Assembly (NCBI GenBank): GCA_030682135.1
Contig: JAUXQT010000005.1
Location: 116,585-180,584 of the forward strand
DNA: 64,000 bases
DNA from: Nitrospirota bacterium
GTDB lineage: Bacteria > Nitrospirota > Nitrospiria > Nitrospirales > Nitrospiraceae
Direction: 5' to 3'
The notes below the pieces were generated by a model. It had not been told where the DNA came from. It worked only from the letters and a program-made list of their open reading frames with translations, and did not search any database. The position numbers and the translations under genes are program-made. Of this stretch, positions 27,137 to 36,032 are shown piece after piece (position 1 is the first letter of the stretch; each line of letters starts with the position of its first letter).

Positions 27137-28846
27137 CTAGAAAAAGATGGAGTACTGAATCCGTATCGCGTTTTCGATCAAATTCTTATTCACCGCATCG
27201 AGCGGCACATTGCCCGAGGATGTGAGCGCGACCGGCGAACTGGGTAAGGGAGCACTGCGGCCCAGCGCATATCCGCCGCTTCCGGTGAAGATATTGGAAA
27301 ACTGCACCGCAATCTGATGGTCGTAGGTGCCGCTAATGTAATAGGTGAGCGCCGCATCCACTTGTTTGATCAAATCGCCCGACGCATTCGTATCGGGATC
27401 CCACCAGGCATACCGCACCGCCACTTGTAACTTCCTCGGCACCACAAAGTATCCTGATTGCACATACCACCCGGTCGCATTCCCCAACAGGCTCGGCGCA
27501 TAGCCGCCGGAGCCTGGGCCATTGGCTCCCGGCGTCCCGAGGTACGGCACGGTCTTTTGATGCCGGTTGACGTTCTTCCAATACCATTCCCCCTGCAGCG
27601 AGAATCCCCGGTACTTGAAGACACCGTCGAGCGCATAGGTGGAATAATCCAACAGCCCCCACCCCAACTGACGCCCATTGCCATAGGTCGCAAGCTGCCG
27701 TCGCACATTGAGGTTCGCCAGATCGATGCCGACAAATCCGTTGTTCGTCGCCGTATTGATGGCGGGATTGTACGCGTAGCCGCCTCCGACGGCGAACTGT
27801 GGCGTCTCTGAATAGACCATATCGCCCTCGCCATAGCCTGGACGGCCGATGACGTTCCACATCAGACGCGCGGCATACATCAATTGCGACACATCGGATC
27901 GGATATTCGCATTCAGGTTCCGCTGCGTGGCCGGACAGCCCGGAGGTGAGCCACTGGTCTGGCCACCCGTGCAGCCTTCGGTCGGCTGCTCACTCTCAAA
28001 GGCCCCGAAACGGTTGAACCCTGGCCCCAAGCCGTTGAAGACCCCCATGTAATAGTTCACGGGGTAGAGCTCTTCATCGTTCATGATCGTGAGACCGATG
28101 TCCCGTCGATTCAATCCATTGGCCGTAAAGGCATCCATCACGAGCGCACGTTCGGCGAACTGCATGGACGTGGAGTTATTGATCTGGGCACGATTGAAAA
28201 AGACCTTGTACTGGCCGAGCATCAGGTTGAACCAGGGCACATGACTGCTGGTGACCGTTGCATCAAGCACTTGCACCGAGCCTGGGCTTTGCGAGTTCTC
28301 CGATGTTTCACCGGCCAGCTGCACGAAATACTTCAAGTCAGGATTGAACACATGCCCCATCAACATGAGACGAACGCGGCGAAGATTGAACTGGCTCGCG
28401 TTGTTGTCCGAGCGATTCGCGCGATAATCGCCAAAGACTCCCAGCAGCTCGGGAAAGTTCTTGGCTTCGCCTGGATTCCGCCAGGCATCGTTGCGGAACC
28501 GCTGCGTAAAGCGCGTCTGCACAAATCCCCGGATCTTCAAGAGAAACGCATTGTCGTTCATCGAGAAGTTGAAGCCGCGATCGTACCAGCCTTTGAAGCT
28601 TGGCTGCATCAGATAGGCGCGCTGCTCCGATTCTCTGATGACGTTGTTGTATTCTTCCTGGGTGATCAACCCCTGTTTGAGAGAACGCTCCAACAGCAGT
28701 CGTGTCGCAGGATCGATCGCCTCCACAAACTGAAACTGGCCGTCTTTCTCCACCATCAAGCCTGACTCGGCCGCCGATGCGGTTGCTCCAACAGCCAGCC
28801 ACCAGCAAAGGAGCAGAAGCCCGATCGCAGAGAGAAACTGTTTCAT
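27137..28846 (-). CDS. Outer-membrane porin within the molybdate operon
   Basis: The 569-residue protein has a signal peptide (LSAIGLLLLCWWLAVGATAS) and a short helical N-terminal segment (LLERSLKQGLITQEEYNNVI). A long beta-rich region with alternating aromatic residues ends IQYSIFF; a terminal Phe is typical of outer-membrane barrels. Segments such as RGFVQTRFTQRF and VRLMLMGHVFNPDLKYFVQL resemble phosphate-selective porin O/P relatives. Its position between the lipoprotein gene and modA suggests a dedicated outer-membrane route for molybdate or tungstate. An ATG seven codons upstream is an alternative start. Confidence 0.82.
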   Translation of the reverse strand: MKQFLSAIGLLLLCWWLAVGATASAAESGLMVEKDGQFQFVEAIDPATRLLLERSLKQGLITQEEYNNVIRESEQRAYLMQPSFKGWYDRGFNFSMNDNAFLLKIRGFVQTRFTQRFRNDAWRNPGEAKNFPELLGVFGDYRANRSDNNASQFNLRRVRLMLMGHVFNPDLKYFVQLAGETSENSQSPGSVQVLDATVTSSHVPWFNLMLGQYKVFFNRAQINNSTSMQFAERALVMDAFTANGLNRRDIGLTIMNDEELYPVNYYMGVFNGLGPGFNRFGAFESEQPTEGCTGGQTSGSPPGCPATQRNLNANIRSDVSQLMYAARLMWNVIGRPGYGEGDMVYSETPQFAVGGGYAYNPAINTATNNGFVGIDLANLNVRRQLATYGNGRQLGWGLLDYSTYALDGVFKYRGFSLQGEWYWKNVNRHQKTVPYLGTPGANGPGSGGYAPSLLGNATGWYVQSGYFVVPRKLQVAVRYAWWDPDTNASGDLIKQVDAALTYYISGTYDHQIAVQFSNIFTGSGGYALGRSAPLPSSPVALTSSGNVPLDAVNKNLIENAIRIQYSIFF

Positions 28847-28879
28847 ATATGAATTCAGATCACGCATCGTCCTTCGGTC

Positions 28880-29548
28880 CTAGGGGCTCGCTTGTCCTGG
28901 CCGTGGAACGACCAGCGGTGCCCCCTTCAAAAACTCACGAAATTCGAGCGCGCGAGCGCCTGCGCGATCCATCACCCAATACCGTCCCGGCTCAAAGAAC
29001 AAGAGATAGGCACCAGGCAGAGGGGGCAGATTGGGATTGTTCGGGTAATAGGCATCGAGCGAGCGAATCGGCACTTCGGCATGGAGATATTCGACGGTGA
29101 GATAGAGGTAGGGGCCGCACACCGCCACCCAACCTGACGTTACCGTGCGCGACTCCGAACGATTCTGCCCGGGAGCGAATAGGGAAAATTGCACCCGCTC
29201 CTCCGGCCCAGCCTTCTGCAACCCCTCTGCAAGCAATGGCGCAATCACGAGCAATTCGTCCTCGTGAAAGAGCCGAGCTGGCGGACGCTCTTCGGCAAAC
29301 CATCGCAGCGGCAATCGCTGCTGTGGGCGAATGGAGAAGCCTCTTAAGATTGAGGCCATCTCATCGGCTCGAAGCTGAGCGGGATGACTGTACCGGGCGG
29401 GCTCCACTTCCTGCTGCAGGGCCACCGCGGCTCGCTGTCCCTGGTACAGCGTCGTCGTCTGGTAGGGAAGCCTCGCACAGCCAGTCGCAATCAACCCGCC
29501 GATCAAGGCGACAAGAACGACCATCCTTGGCGTCGTCATACATCTCAT
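28880..29548 (-). CDS. Putative lipoprotein of the molybdate operon
   Basis: The 222-residue protein has an N-terminal hydrophobic helix ending in a lipobox-like LIATGC, so it is probably lipid-anchored. The mature part has no family I recognise. It is rich in Arg, Pro and Tyr, with segments PYLYLTVEYLH and PGAYLLFFEPGRYWVMD. It overlaps the upstream binding-protein gene as ATGA and is followed after 33 bases by the porin gene. The location suggests an accessory role at the outer membrane, for example with the porin; this is inference. Confidence 0.65.
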   Translation of the reverse strand: MRCMTTPRMVVLVALIGGLIATGCARLPYQTTTLYQGQRAAVALQQEVEPARYSHPAQLRADEMASILRGFSIRPQQRLPLRWFAEERPPARLFHEDELLVIAPLLAEGLQKAGPEERVQFSLFAPGQNRSESRTVTSGWVAVCGPYLYLTVEYLHAEVPIRSLDAYYPNNPNLPPLPGAYLLFFEPGRYWVMDRAGARALEFREFLKGAPLVVPRPGQASP

Positions 29549-30369
29549 GGCTTCTGTGACATCGGACGATAACCCAATTCCGCAAGAATTCTGTGCGCCT
29601 CAGGCCTCTGTAGAAAACTCAGAAACTGTTCACAACGTCTGCGATCGGGGCAGGACCGCAAGACCGCCATCGAATGGACGAGGGGCTGTTGTATGTGATC
29701 GAACGATGTCGCCACCACACGCACCCGCTCACGCTCCTGTACTGCATCCGGTCCATAGACAATCGCCACGTCGGCCTTGCCGTGCAAGAGATGGTCGAGC
29801 ACACTTGGCGCATCGGCGGCGACATCGAGTCGATCCTGAAGCGCCTGGTCGAGGGTGAAAGATTGCATCAGCTGAAGCGTCTGTTTCCCCAACGTCGTCA
29901 ATCCCGGATCGGCAATTGCTACACGAAGATGCGTATCCTGTACGAGTGACTCAAACGAGGTGGGTGCATCGACCAGTGATTCCGGCACCACCAACACCAG
30001 CGGCACAGCCGCATAAGAGACGCTGGTTCCTGGCAGGACGTAATATTTCTGCTGCAATCGCGCAATCAACTCATCCCCGCCCGGTGCGATCAGATGGATG
30101 GGACCGGTCCCGATAAAATAGGGCCCGCGATTCTCGATGGTGGCAATAGTCTGACGCAGAGCCAATCCTGTATCGAAAACCAGCCGAACCGTCACCTCGG
30201 GGTTCGCCGCTTCAAACGCACGGCCCAACGCCTGGAGCGGAACGGCTACGGACGGAGAAGCTGCAATCACAAACGACTCCGCGAGGCTGGCAGAAGGGCC
30301 TGTCATGATAAAGAGCAGGGAGAGAAAACCTGAAAGACAATGCTGTTGCCTGAACGCTGTCATGATCAT
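29545..30369 (-). CDS. ModA/PstS-like solute-binding protein, second of the operon
   Basis: The 274-residue protein has a signal peptide (LSLLFIMTGPSASLAE) and a type-II periplasmic-binding fold. Segments FVIAASPSVAVPLQALGRAF, VRVAIADPGLTTLGKQTLQL and HGKADVAIVYGPDAV align in outline with ModA. It is distinct from the modA gene product of the same operon, so the operon encodes two binding proteins. It overlaps both its upstream regulator and its downstream lipoprotein gene by 4 bases (ATGA). Ligand could be molybdate, tungstate or a related oxyanion. Confidence 0.78.
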   Translation of the reverse strand: MIMTAFRQQHCLSGFLSLLFIMTGPSASLAESFVIAASPSVAVPLQALGRAFEAANPEVTVRLVFDTGLALRQTIATIENRGPYFIGTGPIHLIAPGGDELIARLQQKYYVLPGTSVSYAAVPLVLVVPESLVDAPTSFESLVQDTHLRVAIADPGLTTLGKQTLQLMQSFTLDQALQDRLDVAADAPSVLDHLLHGKADVAIVYGPDAVQERERVRVVATSFDHIQQPLVHSMAVLRSCPDRRRCEQFLSFLQRPEAHRILAELGYRPMSQKP

Positions 30370-31538
30370 GCTAAGGACTGCACCGTTCCCGTGCTCGTGG
30401 TGTCATAGCCGCCGAGCGCGTCGATCTCCGCGCGAAATGAGCGGCTGGCGATGGTCTCAAACAGATGTGCCAGGGTCGGATGGGACTTGAGATAGGCTTT
30501 GGGAACCACGAGGTCGTAGCGAGCCGCTTGCAGAGGCACAAAATCGAGACCAAAGAGTTGTGCCGCGGACCGGATCCCGATTCCTACATCAGCCTGTTGG
30601 CTGGCGATGGCCCTGGCTACTTCAAAATGAGACGAGACCGTGCGCTCGTACCCGCGCACCTGAGTTGATTCGATTCCCGCTACGCGTAACCGTTGATCGA
30701 GCAAGAGCCTGGCCCCGGCCCCCTCTTCTCGATTCACGAGGAGAATCTGAGGGTCCGCCAAGTCTGCTGCGGAGCGGATGGACTTGGGATTTCCAGGACG
30801 GACGAGGAAGCCTTCCTCCCAGGTTGCAAAGGTGACGACATTGTAGTTCGCCCCCTTCAGCGCCCGCCTGAGGAACGGCAGATTTGATTCGCCGGTCGTC
30901 GGATCGAAGAGATGCAGCCCTGCGACATGCACTTCCCCCTGTTGCAAGGCCCGCAGGGCTGCCATGCTCCCCATGGTCCAACCCACGACGGAGGTCTGGT
31001 CCTTCCCCTTCCGCAAATGCGCGCCAGCGAGAATAATCGCGGGGTCACAACCGGCGACTGAAATCTCCTCTTCGATCGCCTGACGATCACGCGACAAATT
31101 TACTCGCACCATTGAGCCCGACACCTGCCCATGCACATCCGCTGCATATCCATCGGCAGGCACACTATAAGACAGCACGTCGCCCAATTCCGTCACGGGC
31201 CGCACGACCATACGAGTCCCGACCCTCGCGACTTTCACGCGAATCGTCGAACCCTTCTCATCGGGCTGGGGGAAATGACCGATCAGTTTTCCTTCAATAA
31301 CATCTTGCACCTCCACAAGACTGAAGAGATCCTCCACTCGACAGCCCAGTGCCGCAGCCAGGCGAAGCGCAACCGCCGTGGTGGGTAAATAGAGATGGGA
31401 CTCGATGGCCGAGATGGCCTGCCTGGTGATCCCGGATTTTCCGGCAAGTTCTCCCTGCGAAAAACCCTTGGCAGCACGAATATCTTTTAGATGATTCTGG
31501 AAATGTTCGATTGATTCGGCTCGGTGTGCTTGTGTCAT
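30366..31538 (-). CDS. XRE-HTH regulator with binding-protein-like sensor domain
   Basis: The 390-residue protein is a one-component regulator. An XRE HTH (about 15-72, with FSQGELAGKSGITRQAISAI) is joined to a C-terminal half resembling ModA-type or PBP_like periplasmic-binding domains, including CDPAIILAGAHLRKG, VNREEGAGARLLLDQRL and FEVARAIASQQADVGIGIR. It heads the operon, where ModE would often be found, so it probably senses intracellular molybdate or tungstate. Start chosen at the ATG 31536-31538, just before the HTH; an in-frame TTG 39 bases upstream lies inside a direct-repeat operator. The product overlaps the next gene by ATGA. Confidence 0.85.
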   Translation of the reverse strand: MTQAHRAESIEHFQNHLKDIRAAKGFSQGELAGKSGITRQAISAIESHLYLPTTAVALRLAAALGCRVEDLFSLVEVQDVIEGKLIGHFPQPDEKGSTIRVKVARVGTRMVVRPVTELGDVLSYSVPADGYAADVHGQVSGSMVRVNLSRDRQAIEEEISVAGCDPAIILAGAHLRKGKDQTSVVGWTMGSMAALRALQQGEVHVAGLHLFDPTTGESNLPFLRRALKGANYNVVTFATWEEGFLVRPGNPKSIRSAADLADPQILLVNREEGAGARLLLDQRLRVAGIESTQVRGYERTVSSHFEVARAIASQQADVGIGIRSAAQLFGLDFVPLQAARYDLVVPKAYLKSHPTLAHLFETIASRSFRAEIDALGGYDTTSTGTVQSLA

Positions 31539-31550
31539 AGTGGCTGGCTT

Positions 31551-31582
31551 ATAGCAATCATAGATTACTAATAGCAAGCATA
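31551..31582 (-). promoter_or_regulatory. Phased direct repeats upstream of the molybdate-operon regulator
   Basis: Two 12-bp copies, ATAGCAATCATA and ATAGCAAGCATA (plus strand), start 20 bp apart, about two helical turns, 13 to 44 bases before the regulator ATG. This spacing is that of a dimer-binding operator. It is probably the autoregulatory site of the XRE-type regulator. Confidence 0.55.
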
Positions 31583-31689
31583 AAGTGCATCACGATTGAT
31601 ATTTATTGAGCTTTTTATTCGAAATAACCAATTCACTTCAATCACATTGCAGAAGATTCATCCCGCATATGCCTACAAATAATACATTG

Positions 31690-31719
31690 TTGACAATTTA
31701 GATTCATTTAGTCTATACA
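31690..31719 (+). promoter_or_regulatory. Sigma-70-type promoter of the outer-membrane protein gene
   Basis: TTGACA at 31690-31695 and TATACA at 31714-31719 are 18 bases apart, in an AT-rich stretch. Transcription would begin near 31727, which favours the ATG at 31757 over the earlier in-frame ATG at 31733. Confidence 0.6.
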
Positions 31720-31756
31720 GCACTCATCATTCATGACCGGAATAATAGGAATTGAT

Positions 31757-32806
31757 ATGCGACTTACATTATTTCACCAGCTTCAACACCGGAACATCCT
31801 CCTGATATCGCTCGCGATCCTCTTTTTCACAACGACCGCCATCCCCTCTCAGTCCTCCGCGCAGGATTGGGTTCCGAGCGATGAGGAAATCAAAACATAT
31901 CGCCAGAGCTGGAATCCTCTCTCTCACGGACCGGTTCTCCTCCAGGCGGTTGACACCCAACCGAAGGGGCAACTTTCCGTTCGCGAATTTCTCTTCTCGC
32001 AAATCGGTGAAAGCAGCTTCGGCAATCGGCTGAGTGGTCCGACCGACAGCAAGAGCGGACCGGTGCATCTCTATCAAGTGTCGCCTTCCATCAATACGGC
32101 CTATGGACTGACCAATCACATCGAACTCGGCGCCGCCATTTCCATAAATTCATTCTGGGCAAACCAAAACGGGCAGCGGACGAGTTCGACCGGCTTCGGA
32201 GACACCTCCCTCATCATGAAATACCGGCCCATCATCCAAGATCCTGGAGGCTGGCGCCCTTCCGTCACTCACTACACGCAAATCGTACTCCCTACCAGCC
32301 GTTGGGCCGATGCCGAGAAGCCACCAGGGGGGTTCTCTCCGCTCGGCCGACTACCCAGTACGCGATTCGGCGAATATGGCCTGACGCAAGGCCTTATGAC
32401 GCGAAAAAACTTTGAACCGATTCGCATCAGCGCAGCCGTGTTCTACACCTACGCCGCACCGGGAGAGAGCAACGGCAGAAACGCCTACACCGGCGACGTG
32501 GTCAACACACGCTTGATCTTCGAACACATCCTGGATGACAAGAACGGGTTCGGCTACAACATCGAGGTCAGCACCTTGCACGGACTCACCTGGCGAGCGG
32601 ACGGGCATGAAGTCAACGCAGGGCAGAAAAACGGCTTTACGATTATCGGCGTGGAGCCGGCGCTGCAATGGAACATTTCGCAAAACTGGCTGGTCGCCGT
32701 CGGCTGCCAGTTTACGGTGGCAGGCCAGAACGCCATCAACGCCATCTATCCGAATCTGTCCGTCTTCTGGTTCTGGGATAAGAGTGGCAAAATCGTCATG
32801 CGATAA
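31757..32806 (+). CDS. Outer-membrane beta-barrel protein (Phenol_MetA_deg-like)
   Basis: The 349-residue protein has a signal peptide (ILLISLAILFFTTTAIPSQS, cleaved near SSAQD). The mature part is beta-strand-rich, with alternating Gly/aromatic segments typical of the Phenol_MetA_deg transporter-like barrels: VHLYQVSPSINTAYGLTNHI, GFGDTSLIMKYR and GVEPALQWNISQNWLVAVG. AGGAAT precedes the ATG at 31757. It is divergent from the molybdate operon and 66 bases upstream of a two-component kinase, so it may belong functionally to either. Substrate unknown. Confidence 0.72.
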   Translation: MRLTLFHQLQHRNILLISLAILFFTTTAIPSQSSAQDWVPSDEEIKTYRQSWNPLSHGPVLLQAVDTQPKGQLSVREFLFSQIGESSFGNRLSGPTDSKSGPVHLYQVSPSINTAYGLTNHIELGAAISINSFWANQNGQRTSSTGFGDTSLIMKYRPIIQDPGGWRPSVTHYTQIVLPTSRWADAEKPPGGFSPLGRLPSTRFGEYGLTQGLMTRKNFEPIRISAAVFYTYAAPGESNGRNAYTGDVVNTRLIFEHILDDKNGFGYNIEVSTLHGLTWRADGHEVNAGQKNGFTIIGVEPALQWNISQNWLVAVGCQFTVAGQNAINAIYPNLSVFWFWDKSGKIVMR

Positions 32807-32872
32807 GAGCAGGAACAGTGGCACGACAAACCGTTACTTGGAGTGGCTACTCGCGCTGTGCTAGGCTGCGCC

Positions 32873-34459
32873 ATGCCTGCCAGTTGGCTCAGCCGCCTCT
32901 CCATCGGCCAAAAGCTTGCCGTCTCGTTTGGTCTGATCGTCATGCTGTTGATCGGCAGCTTCTCCGCGACGCTTGTGTATCTCTCACGCGTGAATAGTTA
33001 CGTCGACCGGCATCAGCGAATCACTATCCCCGGTGTCGTCACGGCATCGGAGATGCTCCGCAACCTCTCCGACATGCAAACCCACATGCACCACCTCCTC
33101 GAACATCAGGTAGCTGCAGACAAGGCCATCAGTCTGACGGCCATCGCGGAGATCGAGCACCGGACGCTCACCGCACTGGACATCTATCGAACGACCCATG
33201 CCGCACGAACACATCCCGTCTTGTACGGCATGTTGCAACAACATGGACGAGGCGACCTGGCCGACGAAGAAAGCCGCACGATCGTCGCCATCGCCGACGG
33301 CATGAGCGCTCTCCGCGCTCAGCGGGAAGTCATCGAGACCGCCAGCCGCCAGCGCACAAAAAGCCTGTCTAGCGCAGAGCCCCTCTATGAACGGACCGCG
33401 GCCAAGGCTGCAGATGCGATCGCCTCACTGATTGAAATTCACCGCAAAATCGATGTGGAGATGAAAATCGAGGGGGATCGTCTCGTCGAGCAGGCACGGC
33501 TCATCGTCTTCGGAGTGGTCGGGCTGCTGGGGATCCTCGTCCTGACAATTTATTTCATGATGAAACAGCTCGTGGCCAACCCTCTCAAACGCTTAGCCGC
33601 CACGGCAGATCGTGTCGCCCACCACGACCTCACGGCACAGTTCGAACCCTGGCCGACGCGGGATGAGGTCGGGGTCCTGGCTAACTCCCTGACGTCCATG
33701 CTATCGAATCTTCGCGAACGGGGCACCTCTCTGATGCGCAAGACCAAGGAGCTTGAAGCCTTCACCTATTCCATTGCCCATGATTTAAAGGGGCCGTTAC
33801 GCGAAATTGAGGGCTTTTCCTCGCTCTTAGAAAAGCGATTTCAAGAAGCGGGAGACCCGCAAGTCAAACACCACATCGACGTGATCCGTCGATCCGCCCT
33901 ACGCCTCACCCACATGATCGATGCCCTACTCAAGTATTCACGGCTGGAGCAGCAAGACCTCCCGTGCACTCGCTTCAATGTACGCGAGATGGTCAACAGC
34001 CTACTCGTCGACCGGCAGAACCAACTCGCCGGCATGTCGCCTCAGATCACCGTCAATCTTCCCGTCACCGACTTGTATGGCGAACCGGTCAGCATCCGGC
34101 AGGCCCTGGTCAATCTCCTCGACAATGCCATCAAATTTTCACGCCTCTCTCCGGTTCCGAGCATCACCATCGGGGGACAGAAGACACCGACCGAATGTAT
34201 CCTCTGGATACAGGACAATGGCATCGGCTTCGACATCGACCAAAAAGAGAAGCTCTTTGGTCTCTTCGAGCGGTTGCACAATGCCCAGGAGTACGAAGGC
34301 ACCGGCGTCGGCCTGGCCATTGTGAAAATGGTCATGGAGAAACATGGGGGCCGAGTCTGGGCCGAATCATCCCCTGGCTCAGGCAGTACATTTTATCTAG
34401 CATTTCCGAATGGGCAAGAAGCTGTCAGCCGTCAAGAGATCGTGAAGCGTCATTCGTGA
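32873..34459 (+). CDS. Membrane sensor histidine kinase with HAMP domain
   Basis: The 528-residue protein has a first membrane helix near residues 15-38 (LAVSFGLIVMLLIGSFSATL), a helical periplasmic sensor region (about 40-205) and a second helix (IVFGVVGLLGILVLTIYFMM). HAMP (NPLKRLAATADRVAHHDLT), a HisKA box SIAHDLKGPLREIEGF of bacteriophytochrome type, and an HATPase with LLDNAIKFS, DNGIGFD and GTGVGLAIVK follow. A GTG 30 bases upstream is an alternative start; neither has a strong ribosome site. The last codons run into a word-repeat spacer. The NtrC-type regulator downstream is the likely partner. Confidence 0.9.
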   Translation: MPASWLSRLSIGQKLAVSFGLIVMLLIGSFSATLVYLSRVNSYVDRHQRITIPGVVTASEMLRNLSDMQTHMHHLLEHQVAADKAISLTAIAEIEHRTLTALDIYRTTHAARTHPVLYGMLQQHGRGDLADEESRTIVAIADGMSALRAQREVIETASRQRTKSLSSAEPLYERTAAKAADAIASLIEIHRKIDVEMKIEGDRLVEQARLIVFGVVGLLGILVLTIYFMMKQLVANPLKRLAATADRVAHHDLTAQFEPWPTRDEVGVLANSLTSMLSNLRERGTSLMRKTKELEAFTYSIAHDLKGPLREIEGFSSLLEKRFQEAGDPQVKHHIDVIRRSALRLTHMIDALLKYSRLEQQDLPCTRFNVREMVNSLLVDRQNQLAGMSPQITVNLPVTDLYGEPVSIRQALVNLLDNAIKFSRLSPVPSITIGGQKTPTECILWIQDNGIGFDIDQKEKLFGLFERLHNAQEYEGTGVGLAIVKMVMEKHGGRVWAESSPGSGSTFYLAFPNGQEAVSRQEIVKRHS

Positions 34460-34560
34460 AACGTTCGTGAATCATATCGAGATACGAACGACGAGATACG
34501 AGGGACGATCTTAAGAACTGATGGCTGAAGGCTGAAGGCTGAAAGCTGAGAGCTTAACCC
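34447..34560. repeat. Word-repeat spacer between kinase and regulator genes
   Basis: The spacer is made of permuted short words: GTGAAGCGTCATTCGTGAAAC, then ACGAACGACGAGATACGAGG, then a tandem run of GGCTGAA units (34523-34550). Its first 13 bases encode the last residues and the stop of the kinase gene. It shares the GTGAAGCGT word with the fliE-fliF spacer. Confidence 0.55.
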
Positions 34561-35907
34561 ATGCGCATACTCATCATCGACGACGAAGAATATGTTCGGT
34601 TGGTACTGGAGCAGGCACTCCGAGCTGAGGGCTGCGAGGTGACCGCCGTCACTCATGGAGCAGCAGGCATTGAGGCGCTTCAAACCGGCACCTTCGACTG
34701 TGTCATTACCGATCTCCGTATGCCTGGACTCGACGGGCGAGCCGTTTTGAAGTGGGTCCGCGAGCATCAGCCCGACCTGGACGTTCTGATGCTAACCGGC
34801 CACGGCGACGTCAAAGACGCGGTCGAGGCGATCAAACAGGGGGCATGGGATTTCTTAGTTAAGGAGACGCCCTTCGACGCCGCAGCGGTGAACGCCGCCC
34901 TAGCCAGACTGAAGACTGTGCGCGGGCTCCGCAAGGAGAATCTGGCAGCCCGCCATGGAGGCTTCACGCGGGATGTTATCGTCGAAGGACCGAGCCAAGC
35001 CTGGCAGAAGCTCAAGGCCCAGATTGCGCAGGTCGCCCCCTCCAACGCAGCGGTGCTCATTCAGGGAGAAACCGGCTCGGGCAAAGAAATCGCGGCACGG
35101 CTGCTCCACGATTTGAGTCGCCGGGCCAACGGCCCCTTCATCGCCATCAACTGCGGCGCCGTCAGCCGTGAACTGCTGGAGAGCGAACTCTTCGGCCATG
35201 AAAAGGGCTCGTTTACCGGCGCGACCGCCGCGAAACCAGGCCTCATCGCCGCCGCAGAGGAGGGCACCCTCTTTCTGGATGAACTGGGCGAGATGCCCGG
35301 TCCGATGCAGGTGAGCCTGTTGCGCTTCCTGGATCGTGGTGAATACCGCCCCGTCGGCAGCACGAGAACACTCCAGGCCAATGTCCGTGTGATCGGAGCC
35401 ACGAATCAGGACATCCAGGAACTCGTCCACCAAGGCCGCTTCCGAGACGACCTGCTCTACCGCATCAACACCGTCACCCTGCGAGTGCCCCCTCTCCGCG
35501 AACGGAAGGAGGATCTGCCACAGCTTGCGCAACATATCCTCTCCACGCTACGCATCCCGGGAAGCGCGACACGAACCCTTTCACCTGAGGCCGTGCAGGC
35601 CCTGACTGCCCACAGTTGGCCAGGCAACGTACGTGAACTGCGCAACGTGCTTGAAGGAATCGTGTTGATGAGCACCGGTGCCGGTGAGATCGGGCGAGAA
35701 GAAGTCCTTAGTCTGTTGCCGAAAGCTCGAACCGCGTTGCACCCGGGAGATCAGACGCAACTTTCACTGGACGAGATCGAACGGCTCCACATCCAGCGCG
35801 TCCTCGAAGCCAGCGGTGGAAACAAGACTCAGGCAGCCAAGACGCTCGATATCGACTATAAAACACTGCTCAGCAAACTGAAACAGTACGGACACACGTC
35901 GAACTAA
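34561..35907 (+). CDS. NtrC-family response regulator paired with the HAMP kinase
   Basis: The 448-residue protein has a receiver domain (IIDDEEYVRLVL; acceptor D51 in VITDLRMPGLDG; K in FLVKETPF). The AAA+ domain has GETGSGKE, a sigma-54 loop that reads GSFTGA rather than GAFTGA, and TLFLDELGEMPG. A Fis-type HTH with QAAKTLDIDYKTLLSKL closes the protein. The Ser in the loop is a tolerated variant in this family, but it differs from the other two activators in the window. The gene lies about 100 bases downstream of the kinase on the same strand. Targets unknown. Confidence 0.9.
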   Translation: MRILIIDDEEYVRLVLEQALRAEGCEVTAVTHGAAGIEALQTGTFDCVITDLRMPGLDGRAVLKWVREHQPDLDVLMLTGHGDVKDAVEAIKQGAWDFLVKETPFDAAAVNAALARLKTVRGLRKENLAARHGGFTRDVIVEGPSQAWQKLKAQIAQVAPSNAAVLIQGETGSGKEIAARLLHDLSRRANGPFIAINCGAVSRELLESELFGHEKGSFTGATAAKPGLIAAAEEGTLFLDELGEMPGPMQVSLLRFLDRGEYRPVGSTRTLQANVRVIGATNQDIQELVHQGRFRDDLLYRINTVTLRVPPLRERKEDLPQLAQHILSTLRIPGSATRTLSPEAVQALTAHSWPGNVRELRNVLEGIVLMSTGAGEIGREEVLSLLPKARTALHPGDQTQLSLDEIERLHIQRVLEASGGNKTQAAKTLDIDYKTLLSKLKQYGHTSN

Positions 35908-36032
35908 GAAACATCACCCCGCAGCGCTTGAGACTTCATAGAGAGACAGATACTCCCCAGCTCCCTGACCCAGAGAATTCCAACTACATTCCTTTTCGGC
36001 CTATTCCTCTGTGCGCCTATTCAAGAAAAACA

